Source: Brachyspira innocens ATCC 29796
Lineage (GTDB): Bacteria > Spirochaetota > Brachyspiria > Brachyspirales > Brachyspiraceae
Reading direction: 5' to 3'
Length of the DNA: 64,000 nucleotides
Assembly: GCF_000384655.1 (NCBI RefSeq)
Contig: NZ_ARQI01000124.1
Coordinates: forward strand, 23,694-87,693
The first letter of the stretch is position 1, and every line of letters begins with the position of its first letter. This document shows positions 36,726-45,331 of the stretch, piece after piece. Position numbers and translations under genes: made by a program. Under the pieces are notes generated by a model. The model made no database searches and was not told where the DNA came from. It worked only from the letters and a program-made list of their open reading frames with translations.

Positions 36726-37655
36726 ATGAGCGAAACAAAAAATATTAATGTATTAAACGATTATTTTGTGAGATATCTATTCTCATCTAAAGATAGTAAC
36801 CTTATACTACTAGATTTTATTAATTCAACAATGCTTGATTCTGGTATGAAAACTTTTAGAAGTGTTGAGATTTTAACTCCGTCGCCAAAGGCGGGCAGTC
36901 GCCTTAACTATAAAGAAAATTTTGAAGACAAAGAAAGTATAGCACCGAAGGTGGCACGCAAGGTGGACAGATGTCGCAGACGCCCAGATGTTAAATGCAT
37001 CACCCAGAATGGAACTGTTGTTATTATAGAAATACAATTACAAGGCAATTCAAGGTTTCCAGAACGCATACTATATTATTGGGCTTCTAATTACAGTAAA
37101 TTATTAAAACATGGTGAAAAATATGATGCTCTTACCCCAGTAATAAGTATTAATTTACTTGATTTCAATTTAGATGATTATGATAATATACATTCCTGCT
37201 ATATGATTTATGATACCAATAATAAAAGACTTCTTACAGATCATTTGCAGATACATATAATAGAATTAAAAAAGTTTAAATATAATTTACTCAAGCCTGA
37301 TTTGAATTGCTGGCTTAAATTTTTTACTATGAAAGATAATAGGGAGGAAATTATGTCTGAATTAGTTAAAGAAAAACCTATAATGGAAGAAGTACAAAAA
37401 AGATATAACAACTTCATAAAAGACAGGCTAATGATGAATGAATATGATAAAAGACAGGCATATCTATACGGAAATCAAATAATGCTTGAAGAAGAACGAA
37501 GATTGGGAAAAGAAGAAGGTATAAAAGAAGGTATAAAAGAAGGAATCAAAGAAAATCAAATAACAACAGCAAGAAATATGAAAAATGATAAAATAGATTT
37601 CAATACTATTTCAAAATATACAGGATTAAGTGTAGAAGAAATAGAAAAATTGTAA
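36726..37655 (+). CDS. Rpn family PD-(D/E)XK nuclease/putative transposase
   Basis: A 309-residue member of the Rpn/PDDEXK_2 family (recombination-promoting nuclease, often labelled transposase). The catalytic core is PDVKCITQNGTVVIIEIQLQG, followed by FPERILYYWASNYSKLL. The C-terminus has the usual KEEGIKEGIKEGIKE repeat. Two G+C-rich in-frame stretches look inserted: 36879-36905 (SPKAGSR region) and 36942-36986 (APKVARKVDRCRRRP), just before the catalytic Asp. The ribosome site is weak. Members are often multicopy and highly variable. It sits in the block that splits the citrate-cycle genes. Confidence 0.82.
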   Translation: MSETKNINVLNDYFVRYLFSSKDSNLILLDFINSTMLDSGMKTFRSVEILTPSPKAGSRLNYKENFEDKESIAPKVARKVDRCRRRPDVKCITQNGTVVIIEIQLQGNSRFPERILYYWASNYSKLLKHGEKYDALTPVISINLLDFNLDDYDNIHSCYMIYDTNNKRLLTDHLQIHIIELKKFKYNLLKPDLNCWLKFFTMKDNREEIMSELVKEKPIMEEVQKRYNNFIKDRLMMNEYDKRQAYLYGNQIMLEEERRLGKEEGIKEGIKEGIKENQITTARNMKNDKIDFNTISKYTGLSVEEIEKL

Positions 37656-37752
37656 ATTTTTTATTAATAAATATAAATACTTAGTTGTTATAAAATAATA
37701 AAATCAATTTCATTGATAACAACAAATTAATTAAAAGTAATAGGATTTTTAT

Positions 37753-39012
37753 ATGAGCAAATTAGAAATGAAAAACGGTAAATTAATAGTACCAAATCAA
37801 GTAACAATACCTTTTATAGAGGGTGACGGAGTAGGAGCAGAAATCACACCTGTTTCGCAAATGATAGTAAATGAAGCTGTGAAAAAAGCATATAACGGAG
37901 AAAAATCTATTGAATGGAAGGAAGTTCTTGCAGGAGATAAGGCACAAAGAGAATTAGGCACTCCTCTTCCTAATGACACTATAAATATTTTTAAAGAATA
38001 TCTTATAGGTATAAAAGGACCTTTAACTACTCCTGTTGGAGAGGGCATGCGTTCTTTAAATGTAACACTTAGACAGACTTTAGATTTATATGTATGTTTA
38101 AGACCTGTAAGATGGTTTAAAGGCACTTCTTCTCCTATAAAAGAGCCTAATAAAGTTAATATGGTGGTATTCAGAGAAAATACAGAAGATATATATGCGG
38201 GTATAGAATGGAAAACAGGCACAGAAGAAGCTAAAAAATTTTATAACTTCCTAAAAAATGAAATGGGAGTAACAAAGGTAAGATTTCCAGAAACTTCATC
38301 TTTCGGAGTAAAACCAGTATCAGAAGAAGGTTCAAAAAGACTTATACGCTCTGCTATAGAATACGCTATTGAAAACAAACTTCCTTCTGTAACATTAGTT
38401 CATAAAGGAAATATAATGAAGTTTACCGAAGGCGGATTCAAAAAATATGGATACGAACTTGCAAGAAAAGAATTTGCTAATGAGACTTTCACTATGGAAG
38501 AATATGCCGAGATAAAAAAAGAGTTAGGCGAAGATAAAGCAAAAGCAAAATTAAAAGAAGCTAAAGAAAATGGAAAAATTATAATAAAAGATAATATTAC
38601 AGACGCTTTTCTACAAAACACATTATTAAAACCTGAAGATTTTTCTGTAATAGCTACATTAAACTTAAACGGTGATTATATTTCGGATCAATTAGCAGCA
38701 ATGGTTGGAGGAATTGGCATAGCACCGGGCGGAAATATTAATTATAAAACAGGTCATGCTATTTTTGAAGCAACTCATGGCACAGCCCCTGACATAGCTG
38801 GAAAAAATAAAGCCAATCCTTGTTCATTGATACTATCTTCTGTTATGGCATTAGAGTATCTTAATATGAATAAGGCAGCAGAGTTAATAATAAATGCATT
38901 AGAAAGATCTTTTGAAAGCGGATATGCTACTGAAGATTTGGCTAGCTTTATGAATGATGGAGTATCGCTTGGTACTAAAGAGTTTGGAGAAAAAATACTT
39001 TCTCTATTATAA
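37753..39012 (+). CDS. icd: Isocitrate dehydrogenase, predicted NAD-dependent
   Basis: Oxidative decarboxylation of isocitrate to 2-oxoglutarate; 419 residues of the E. coli Icd type. Substrate motifs are TPVGEGMRSLNVTLRQTLDLYVCLRPVRW and VVFRENTEDIYAGIEW. The cofactor loop reads HGTAPDIAGKNKANP: Asp and Ile stand where NADP enzymes have Lys and Tyr, and Ala replaces Val. Downstream, the NADP-contacting Tyr and Arg are Glu and Ser. These are the residues known to switch specificity to NAD. AGGAT precedes the ATG; gltA follows after 76 bases. Confidence 0.93.
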   Translation: MSKLEMKNGKLIVPNQVTIPFIEGDGVGAEITPVSQMIVNEAVKKAYNGEKSIEWKEVLAGDKAQRELGTPLPNDTINIFKEYLIGIKGPLTTPVGEGMRSLNVTLRQTLDLYVCLRPVRWFKGTSSPIKEPNKVNMVVFRENTEDIYAGIEWKTGTEEAKKFYNFLKNEMGVTKVRFPETSSFGVKPVSEEGSKRLIRSAIEYAIENKLPSVTLVHKGNIMKFTEGGFKKYGYELARKEFANETFTMEEYAEIKKELGEDKAKAKLKEAKENGKIIIKDNITDAFLQNTLLKPEDFSVIATLNLNGDYISDQLAAMVGGIGIAPGGNINYKTGHAIFEATHGTAPDIAGKNKANPCSLILSSVMALEYLNMNKAAELIINALERSFESGYATEDLASFMNDGVSLGTKEFGEKILSLL

Positions 39013-39088
39013 TTTTTATAATTTTATTTTTATTAAGAACAAACATTATATTTTATAAACTAAAAATTAATAATAAAAGGAGTTTATT

Positions 39089-40432
39089 ATGAAAAAAGAA
39101 TACCTACTATACAAACTATACGACCATTCAAGCAAACGTATAAAAATTGATAGCGAACTTTTTCAAAAATATAATGTAAAAAAGGGGCTTAGAAATGAAG
39201 ATGGTACGGGTGTACTTGTAGGTCTTACAAATGTAGGCGATGTTGTAGGATATGAAAAAGACGAAAATGGAAATGTATATCCTATAGACGGCAAACTATA
39301 TTACAGGGGATACAGTATAAATGATATAGCCGAAGATATATTAAAAAATAAACGTTTCGGTTATGAAGAAGTTTGTTATCTGCTTCTTTCTGGAAAACTT
39401 CCAGATGCTGAAAGACTTCAATCTTTTAGAGAACTCATAGCGGAAAATATGTATTTGGATAAAAAAACTATTATGAATATAATAGATTTGGAAGGTCAGA
39501 ATATTATGAATATATTATCAAGAAGTGTTCTTGAAATGTATATTCATGATCCTAATCCAGAAGATTTATCATTAGATAATTTAATGCTTCAATCTATACA
39601 ATTAATAGCAAGATTTCCAGCAGTTATTGCTTATGCTTACAATATGTATAAATATAGTGTCAACCAAAAATATTTGAATATTACGCTTCCTAAACCTAAA
39701 TACTCTATAGCTGAGAACTTTTTATATATGCTTAAACAAGAGTTCACACCTTTAGAAGCAAGAATGCTTGATTTATTATTAATACTTCATGCAGATCATG
39801 GCGGCGGTAACAACTCTACATTTACAGTACGCGTTACAAGCTCATCAAGAACCGATACCTATTCAAGCATATCCGCAGGAATAGGCTCTCTTAAAGGAGA
39901 TTTGCATGGAGGGGCTAATGCTAAAGTTATGGATATGTTTATTCATTTGAAAGAGGCTATAGATAATTGGGAAGACATAAATGAAATAGATGATTATCTT
40001 ACAAAAATGCTTAATAAAGAAGCATACGATAAAAGCGGTCTTATATACGGTATGGGACATGCTGTTTATACTTTATCAGATCCTAGGGCAGTTATATTAA
40101 AAGATTTAGCACGTCAGCTTGCTAAAGAAAAGAAAAAAGAATGCGAACTTCAATTTTTAGAATTAATAGAAGAAAGGGCTGTTGAATGTTTTATAAAAGT
40201 AAAAGGAGATAAAAAGAGAGTTTGTGCCAATGTAGACCTTTATTCTGGTTTTATATACGATATGCTTGGAATACCTAAAGAGATTTACACTCCATTATTC
40301 GCTATGTCAAGAATAGTAGGCTGGTGTGCACACCGAATAGAAGAGCTTAATTTTGATGACAGAAGAATAATAAGACCTGCATATAAAAATGTTATAGAAC
40401 CTCAAGAGTTTATTACTATGGATAAAAGATAA
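39089..40432 (+). CDS. gltA: Citrate synthase
   Basis: Condenses acetyl-CoA with oxaloacetate; 447 residues. The active-site motifs are HADHGGGNNSTFTVR, the GSLKGDLHGGANAKV loop and GMGHAVYTLSDPRA. An N-terminal extension of about 50 residues precedes the citrate synthase fold. AAAGGAG lies just before the ATG. With aconitase and Icd it makes 2-oxoglutarate, probably for glutamate synthesis, since no 2-oxoglutarate dehydrogenase genes are seen here. It ends at a strong terminator. Confidence 0.94.
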   Translation: MKKEYLLYKLYDHSSKRIKIDSELFQKYNVKKGLRNEDGTGVLVGLTNVGDVVGYEKDENGNVYPIDGKLYYRGYSINDIAEDILKNKRFGYEEVCYLLLSGKLPDAERLQSFRELIAENMYLDKKTIMNIIDLEGQNIMNILSRSVLEMYIHDPNPEDLSLDNLMLQSIQLIARFPAVIAYAYNMYKYSVNQKYLNITLPKPKYSIAENFLYMLKQEFTPLEARMLDLLLILHADHGGGNNSTFTVRVTSSSRTDTYSSISAGIGSLKGDLHGGANAKVMDMFIHLKEAIDNWEDINEIDDYLTKMLNKEAYDKSGLIYGMGHAVYTLSDPRAVILKDLARQLAKEKKKECELQFLELIEERAVECFIKVKGDKKRVCANVDLYSGFIYDMLGIPKEIYTPLFAMSRIVGWCAHRIEELNFDDRRIIRPAYKNVIEPQEFITMDKR

Positions 40433-40466
40433 TTAATAAAATATAGATAACAAAAAATTTATAATA

Positions 40467-40513
40467 AAAAATTAAAAGGAGTTTTATTTTATATAGAGCT
40501 CCTTTTAATTTTT
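40467..40513 (+). terminator. Terminator after gltA
   Basis: AAAAATTAAAAGGAG (40467-40481) pairs with CTCCTTTTAATTTTT (40499-40513), followed by T-rich sequence. Confidence 0.85.
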
Positions 40514-40579
40514 TATTATAAAAATCACAATAAATAAAACAAATTAATTCACTGTATTATAAATAATTAAAAAATAATA

Positions 40580-40612
40580 AAAAAGAGACTTAAAATATTT
40601 AAGCCTCTTTTA
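40580..40612 (-). terminator. Terminator after serB
   Basis: On the minus strand AAAGAG-x-CTTAAA/TTTAAG-x-CTCTTTT (single mismatch in the stem) is followed by UUUUAUU. It lies 35 bases past the serB stop. Confidence 0.75.
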
Positions 40613-40646
40613 TTAATAAACTTTTTATATGATAATTAATTTTTAA

Positions 40647-41267
40647 TTAAACATTATCTAATATAAGCCTTAAATCTTTTTTATCTATTATGATATTAGC
40701 TTCTTTTTTAAGAACTTCTTTGGCACAGAAAGCTGCCCTATTTTTAGCATACTTAAACATACTCAAATCATTAGCTCCGTCCCCAACTACTAAAGTATCA
40801 TCATAAGAAACATCAAGAAGTTTTTGAAGAGTTAAAAGCATATTTCCTTTACTGTCAGAAAACATCATCTCTCCGCCTACTTTACCTGTAAGCACATTGT
40901 CTTTCACATGAAAAATATTTGCAAACTCAGCATCCAAATTAAGTTTTTGAGCAAATAAAACAGTAGCATTTTTAAACCCGCCAGAAAAGCATACACATTT
41001 ATACCCTTTTTTATGAAGTTCATCAATAGTTTCTTTAGCTCCGTTCATTATAGGAAGAGAACTGCAAATTTCATTAACAGTTTCTAATTTTATTCCTTTA
41101 AGCAAAGATACTCTCATCTGAAGACTTTCAAAAAAATCAATCTCACCTCTCATTCCTTTTGCTGTGATATCGGAAATTTTATCAGCAAAATTAGTTTCTC
41201 TTGCAATAATATCTAAAGTTTCCCCGTCCATTAAAGTAGAATCAAAATCAAAAACTGCTAATTTCAT
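40647..41267 (-). CDS. serB: Phosphoserine phosphatase
   Basis: HAD-superfamily phosphatase, 206 residues, giving L-serine from O-phosphoserine. HAD motifs are FDFDSTLMDGE (nucleophile and acid Asp), CFSGGFKNAT, and VVGDGANDLSMFKYA with the Mg-binding Asp. It lies 20 bases after serA in the same direction, completing a three-step serine pathway. The serine can feed cysK-cysE and glycine metabolism. Confidence 0.93.
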   Translation of the reverse strand: MKLAVFDFDSTLMDGETLDIIARETNFADKISDITAKGMRGEIDFFESLQMRVSLLKGIKLETVNEICSSLPIMNGAKETIDELHKKGYKCVCFSGGFKNATVLFAQKLNLDAEFANIFHVKDNVLTGKVGGEMMFSDSKGNMLLTLQKLLDVSYDDTLVVGDGANDLSMFKYAKNRAAFCAKEVLKKEANIIIDKKDLRLILDNV

Positions 41268-41287
41268 TTTTATTTATCCTTATAATT

Positions 41288-42892
41288 TTATAAAGTATAC
41301 TCTGCTGTAAGTCTTACATATTTTGGCTCATGAACGCCTTCTATATTAGAAATTTTTGTTATAACATCATTTCCTATACTTCTATCAACATTTATAGCCA
41401 TTATGGACATATTGCTTCCTTTGATATTTTCTGATACGCTCATCGAACCAATATTAATACCATCAGCTGAAAGTACAGTTGCAACTTTCGCTATCATAGC
41501 AGGCTGGTTTATATGAGGAACAACTAATATATGAGGCTGAGGCTTAATTATAACATCATAATCATTAAGTTTAACTATTCTAGCAATATTTTTTGCTATT
41601 AATGAAACTGATACGCTTGTTACATCTTTATCAGTAATTAATTTTACTTTTAATATACCTGTAAATGTAGAAGGAGCTTCTGATTTAACAGTTTTTACTT
41701 CAATTCCTCTTTGCTTAGCAAGATAAGGAGCATTAACATAGTTAACATCTTGGAACATATAAGATAATGCACCTTTTAGTATAGCTACTTCAAGAGGCTG
41801 AATATCTAAATTAATTAAATCACCCTGAGCAGTTATTTCTAATGATTTTATTTTGCCATTAGCAAGCTGCATTATCATCTCGCCTGCATTTTCTGCTATT
41901 TTCATATAATCTTTAACTGGTTCTAATTTTTCAGGATTAAGAGAAGGTATATTAACTGCTGATTCAGTATATCCTCCAGAAAGTACCTGTTTTATCTGTT
42001 TGGCAACATCCAAAGCTACATTTATTTGTGCCTCTTTTGTACTTGCACCAAGATGAGGAGTAAGTATTAAATTATTATTTTTATACTGTGTTAAAGGGCA
42101 TGTTTCTATTTTAGGTTCATTTACAAAAACATCTACTGCTGCTGCTGCTATAGTTCCGTTTTCCAATGCCTGTTTCAAATCTTCTTCATTAACAAGTCCG
42201 CCTCTTGAACAGTTAATAATTATAGCAGTATTTTTCATTTTACTAATATTATCTTTATTTATTATATTATTAGTTTCTGGTGTTTTAGGTATATGAAGTG
42301 ATAAATAATCAAGTTTAGGTAAAAAATCATCTAAAGAAGTCTCATAAATAGCTCCAGTCTTTTGTACAATCTCTTCAGTAGCAAAAGGATCATAAACTAG
42401 TACTTTCATTCCAATAGCCAAAGCAATATGAACAACCTTTCTTCCAATTCTTCCAAATCCCATAACCCCTAAAGTTTTACCGAAAAGCTCATTACCTGTA
42501 AACTTGTCTCTTTCCCATTTAGCTTCTTTAGTTGATACGGCAGCTGGAACTATATTTCTTGATACGGCAAGCATTAAAGCTATAGTGTGTTCTGATGCAG
42601 CAATAGTATTTCCATCTGGAGAGTTTACTACTATTATACCCTTCTCTGTAGCAGCTTCTACATCTATATTATCCACCCCTACTCCAGCACGTCCTATAAT
42701 CTTTAAATTTTTTCCAGCTTCTATAATTTTTTTTGTAACTTTAGTCTGACTTCTCACCATTAAAGCATCATACTCACCTATAATGCTTACAAGTTCATCT
42801 TCACTCATTGTAGGAAGAAACACAGCCTCAGAAACATCAGCTATTATATCCTTTACACATTCATTTACCTTATCAGTTATTAAAACCTTCAT
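41288..42892 (-). CDS. serA: D-3-phosphoglycerate dehydrogenase
   Basis: NAD-dependent oxidation of 3-phosphoglycerate, 534 residues: the long form with an intervening domain and a C-terminal ACT domain (about 460-534) for serine feedback. Motifs are [16 protein letters not shown] (NAD binding), [17 protein letters not shown] and [13 protein letters not shown] with the catalytic His. AGGAG precedes the ATG. A 231-base spacer with a terminator and dispersed repeats separates it from the aminotransferase gene. Confidence 0.95.
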   Translation of the reverse strand: MKVLITDKVNECVKDIIADVSEAVFLPTMSEDELVSIIGEYDALMVRSQTKVTKKIIEAGKNLKIIGRAGVGVDNIDVEAATEKGIIVVNSPDGNTIAASEHTIALMLAVSRNIVPAAVSTKEAKWERDKFTGNELFGKTLGVMGFGRIGRKVVHIALAIGMKVLVYDPFATEEIVQKTGAIYETSLDDFLPKLDYLSLHIPKTPETNNIINKDNISKMKNTAIIINCSRGGLVNEEDLKQALENGTIAAAAVDVFVNEPKIETCPLTQYKNNNLILTPHLGASTKEAQINVALDVAKQIKQVLSGGYTESAVNIPSLNPEKLEPVKDYMKIAENAGEMIMQLANGKIKSLEITAQGDLINLDIQPLEVAILKGALSYMFQDVNYVNAPYLAKQRGIEVKTVKSEAPSTFTGILKVKLITDKDVTSVSVSLIAKNIARIVKLNDYDVIIKPQPHILVVPHINQPAMIAKVATVLSADGINIGSMSVSENIKGSNMSIMAINVDRSIGNDVITKISNIEGVHEPKYVRLTAEYTL

Positions 42893-42904
42893 ATATAGTC
42901 TCCT

Positions 42905-42991
42905 ATTGTTGTTATGCTCGCCTTCGCCTATAATTATCTGCCAAACAAGTTTGTCAGATGGCTTCAGCTCTCTTTGTTATTGTTATGCTCG
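42905..42991 (-). repeat. Two copies of a dispersed repeat upstream of serA
   Basis: Read on the minus strand, GCGAGCATAACAACAAT (42921-42905) and TCGAGCATAACAATAA (42991-42977) flank a hairpin ATCTGACAAAC/GTTTGGCAGAT. The same word follows both ankyrin genes at 35301-35319 and 36682-36700. Confidence 0.65.
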
Positions 42992-43066
42992 AAAAAGACT
43001 ATAAGCTACTTGATAATAAATTATCAATACAGACTTACTAGCTTTTTATTATTACTAAAAAATAAA

Positions 43067-43104
43067 ATATTCTAATATAATTATTCCTAACTATATTAGA
43101 ATAT
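43067..43104 (-). terminator. Hairpin after the class V aminotransferase
   Basis: ATATTCTAATATA (43067-43079) pairs perfectly with TATATTAGAATAT (43092-43104) and on the minus strand is followed by UUUAUUUUUUA. It probably reduces read-through into serA. Confidence 0.7.
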
Positions 43105-43123
43105 ATAAAACAATCCAAAATAT

Positions 43124-44272
43124 TTATTTATTTAATTCTTCTATCAATTTTTTAACTCCGCTTCCTAATTCAAACTTATAACCAAGTTTAAGCAAACTAG
43201 CCTCCAAAGCACCAACCGCCATTATCAAATCACGTTCGCATACATATCCTAAACTGCCTATTCTAAATATTTTATTTTCCAAAGCACCCTGTCCATTTGC
43301 TACTATAATATCATAATCCTCTTTTAGAGTTTTTCTTATATCTGGAACACTTATACCTTCTGGAGGAAGTATTGAAGTTATAGCATAGCTTGCATTATTG
43401 TCATCTTCAACAAGAAGTTTTAACCCTATAGTTTTAACAGCAGCCCTTAAAGCAAGTGAAAGTTTTTTATGTCTTTTATTAACATTTTCAATACCCTCTT
43501 CTTTTATCATTTTTAAAGCTCTATGAAGAGAAGCTATCAAATTAACAGCAGGTGTAAAAGGAGTAGTATCTTTAGCTAAAGATTTTTTATGCTCTGACCA
43601 ATTAAAATAAAAACTAGGATATTTACATTTCTCATGCATTTTAAAAGCATCTTCGCTTGCTGTTAAAAATGAAAGACCAGGAGCTACCATAAATCCTTTT
43701 TGAGAACCTGATATAGCTACATCAATATTCCATTCATCTGTTTTAAACTCCATAGCACATAAACTAGTTATACCGTCAACTACAGATACGGCACCATGTT
43801 TCTTTATTATAGAACATAATGTCTTAACATCATTAGCAGCACCAGTTGAAGTTTCGCTATGAGTAAGTGTTACTATTTTTATATCTTTATCTTTATTTAA
43901 AGCCTCTTCAAGCATTTCTGGTTTTATAACCTGACCAGCCTCAACTTCAATCTTTGTTACAACAGCTCCCCTACTTGATGCAATTTTAGCCCATCTTGAA
44001 CCAAAATTACCAATAGACAAACACAATACTTTATCGCCTTCATTAATAAGGTTTTCCAAAGCAGCACACATTGCACCTGTTCCGCTTGCTGTAAATAAAA
44101 ATACATCATTCTTTGTTTGGAACACATATTTTAAATCTTCATACACTTCTTTGAGTATGTTTGAAAATTCTTTGCTTCTGTGTGCCATAGGGTGTTTTCC
44201 CATTTCTACTAATGCTGATTCAGGTACTGGTGTAGGACCTGGTATCATCAAAAAAGTTTTATCCTTCATCAT
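43124..44272 (-). CDS. Class V aminotransferase, probable phosphoserine aminotransferase
   Basis: PLP enzyme of 382 residues in the serine-pyruvate/alanine-glyoxylate group: N-terminal MIPGPTPVPESALVEMG, FTASGTGAMCAALENL, and the PLP lysine in AISGSQKGFMVAPGL. It is not a typical SerC. Its place directly before serA and serB implies that it performs the 3-phosphohydroxypyruvate to phosphoserine step, a replacement known in some archaea and thermophiles. Serine-glyoxylate or alanine-glyoxylate activity is the alternative. AAGGAG lies 10 bases before the ATG. Confidence 0.85.
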   Translation of the reverse strand: MMKDKTFLMIPGPTPVPESALVEMGKHPMAHRSKEFSNILKEVYEDLKYVFQTKNDVFLFTASGTGAMCAALENLINEGDKVLCLSIGNFGSRWAKIASSRGAVVTKIEVEAGQVIKPEMLEEALNKDKDIKIVTLTHSETSTGAANDVKTLCSIIKKHGAVSVVDGITSLCAMEFKTDEWNIDVAISGSQKGFMVAPGLSFLTASEDAFKMHEKCKYPSFYFNWSEHKKSLAKDTTPFTPAVNLIASLHRALKMIKEEGIENVNKRHKKLSLALRAAVKTIGLKLLVEDDNNASYAITSILPPEGISVPDIRKTLKEDYDIIVANGQGALENKIFRIGSLGYVCERDLIMAVGALEASLLKLGYKFELGSGVKKLIEELNK

Positions 44273-44298
44273 AGTGAAACTTCTCCTTAAAATTAAAA

Positions 44299-44343
44299 AT
44301 ACATTATAATGGTATGAAAAATATTTATACCATTATAATGTAT
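44299..44343 (-). promoter_or_regulatory. 17-bp palindrome overlapping the promoter of the serine cluster
   Basis: ATACATTATAATGGTAT (44299-44315) pairs perfectly with its complement at 44327-44343 around an 11-base spacer. On the minus strand the outer arm contains a TATAAT placed about 16 bases after TTGTAA, so a protein bound here would cover the -10. The RNA hairpin would be followed by UAUUUUUAAUUUU, so attenuation is also possible. The rest of the gap to 44512 is AT-rich. Confidence 0.65.
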
Positions 44344-44512
44344 ATATTTTTTTTTACAATACTACATCTAGTAATATTAGCGAAATTTTTTTATATTTAA
44401 TTCCAAAAATTAAGAAGATTTTTAGATAATTTACATTAATAGAATAAAAAATAATTGCTTTTTCTCATGTATTTTTTACATTTAAGGTACTAATATGATA
44501 AAGGATAAATAA

Positions 44513-45145
44513 ATGAAAAAATTACTAATTTTTATATTTATATTAATAGCAGCTGTATCATGTAATAATGCAAATAAAACAGGATCAAGTTATAATAACT
44601 CAAATAATAATACAGAACAGGGAAGCAACGAAGAGGGAAATAACAGCGGTACAGGACAAGGCGGAACTTCATCAACAGATAATAACAAAGAGTGGTTGGA
44701 TAAAACAGCAAATCAAAAAATATCAAAAATGAATTATTACTTTGATTCTAATGGGGACATAATTAACAATGGAGATGGAAATAAAATATATACATTTGAT
44801 AAATATTTGGGAAATAATACTGCAATATATTATTATGAAGGTGATCCTACAGATTTATATGATATAGGTGACCCAAACTCTCCATCAGGTCTTAAAGCAA
44901 AAGTGTACTGTCTTGTAAAAATACCTGCAAATGGAAATAATATATATTTTTTAGATGGAATACAGCCTCAAAATTGCACAGAACAATATGCTCAAAAAAT
45001 AACTTCTTTTGTTGCTGAAAATAATGACGAGCCAAATTGGAGTGATTTTCCGCATATGAATGAAAATGATATAAATACTACTATAGATATTAAAGATCAG
45101 AGATGGACTGATTGGGGATATTTTGGAGCAAATATAGTAGGATAA
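44513..45145 (+). CDS. Small lipoprotein of unknown function
   Basis: A 210-residue lipoprotein: signal KKLLIFIFILIAAVSC, then a low-complexity Asn/Ser/Gly stretch (about 18-55). A folded part with repeated aromatic and acidic residues follows, ending DQRWTDWGYFGANIVG. No family recognised. AAGGAT precedes the ATG. It is a single gene followed by a terminator. Confidence 0.7.
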   Translation: MKKLLIFIFILIAAVSCNNANKTGSSYNNSNNNTEQGSNEEGNNSGTGQGGTSSTDNNKEWLDKTANQKISKMNYYFDSNGDIINNGDGNKIYTFDKYLGNNTAIYYYEGDPTDLYDIGDPNSPSGLKAKVYCLVKIPANGNNIYFLDGIQPQNCTEQYAQKITSFVAENNDEPNWSDFPHMNENDINTTIDIKDQRWTDWGYFGANIVG

Positions 45146-45164
45146 TTTATTTAATAAAAAACTC

Positions 45165-45203
45165 AAAAGGTATTAGCTTAATTTTTAGGTTAATACCTTT
45201 TTT
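45165..45203 (+). terminator. Terminator after the small lipoprotein gene
   Basis: AAAAGGTATTA (45165-45175) pairs with TAATACCTTTT (45191-45201), followed by TTTAATTT. Confidence 0.8.
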
Positions 45204-45251
45204 AATTTCTTAATACTCACTTTTATAAAAAATATTTTAATACAAAACTCC

Positions 45252-45280
45252 TTGACAATACATCATCTTTTATATATTAT
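45252..45280 (+). promoter_or_regulatory. Promoter of the YfhO-like gene
   Basis: TTGACA (45252-45257), a 17-base spacer and TATTAT (45275-45280), about 50 bases before the ATG. Confidence 0.6.
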
Positions 45281-45331
45281 TTATAAAATACTTTCAATAA
45301 AATCATCATCAAAATAAGGAATATATAAATA

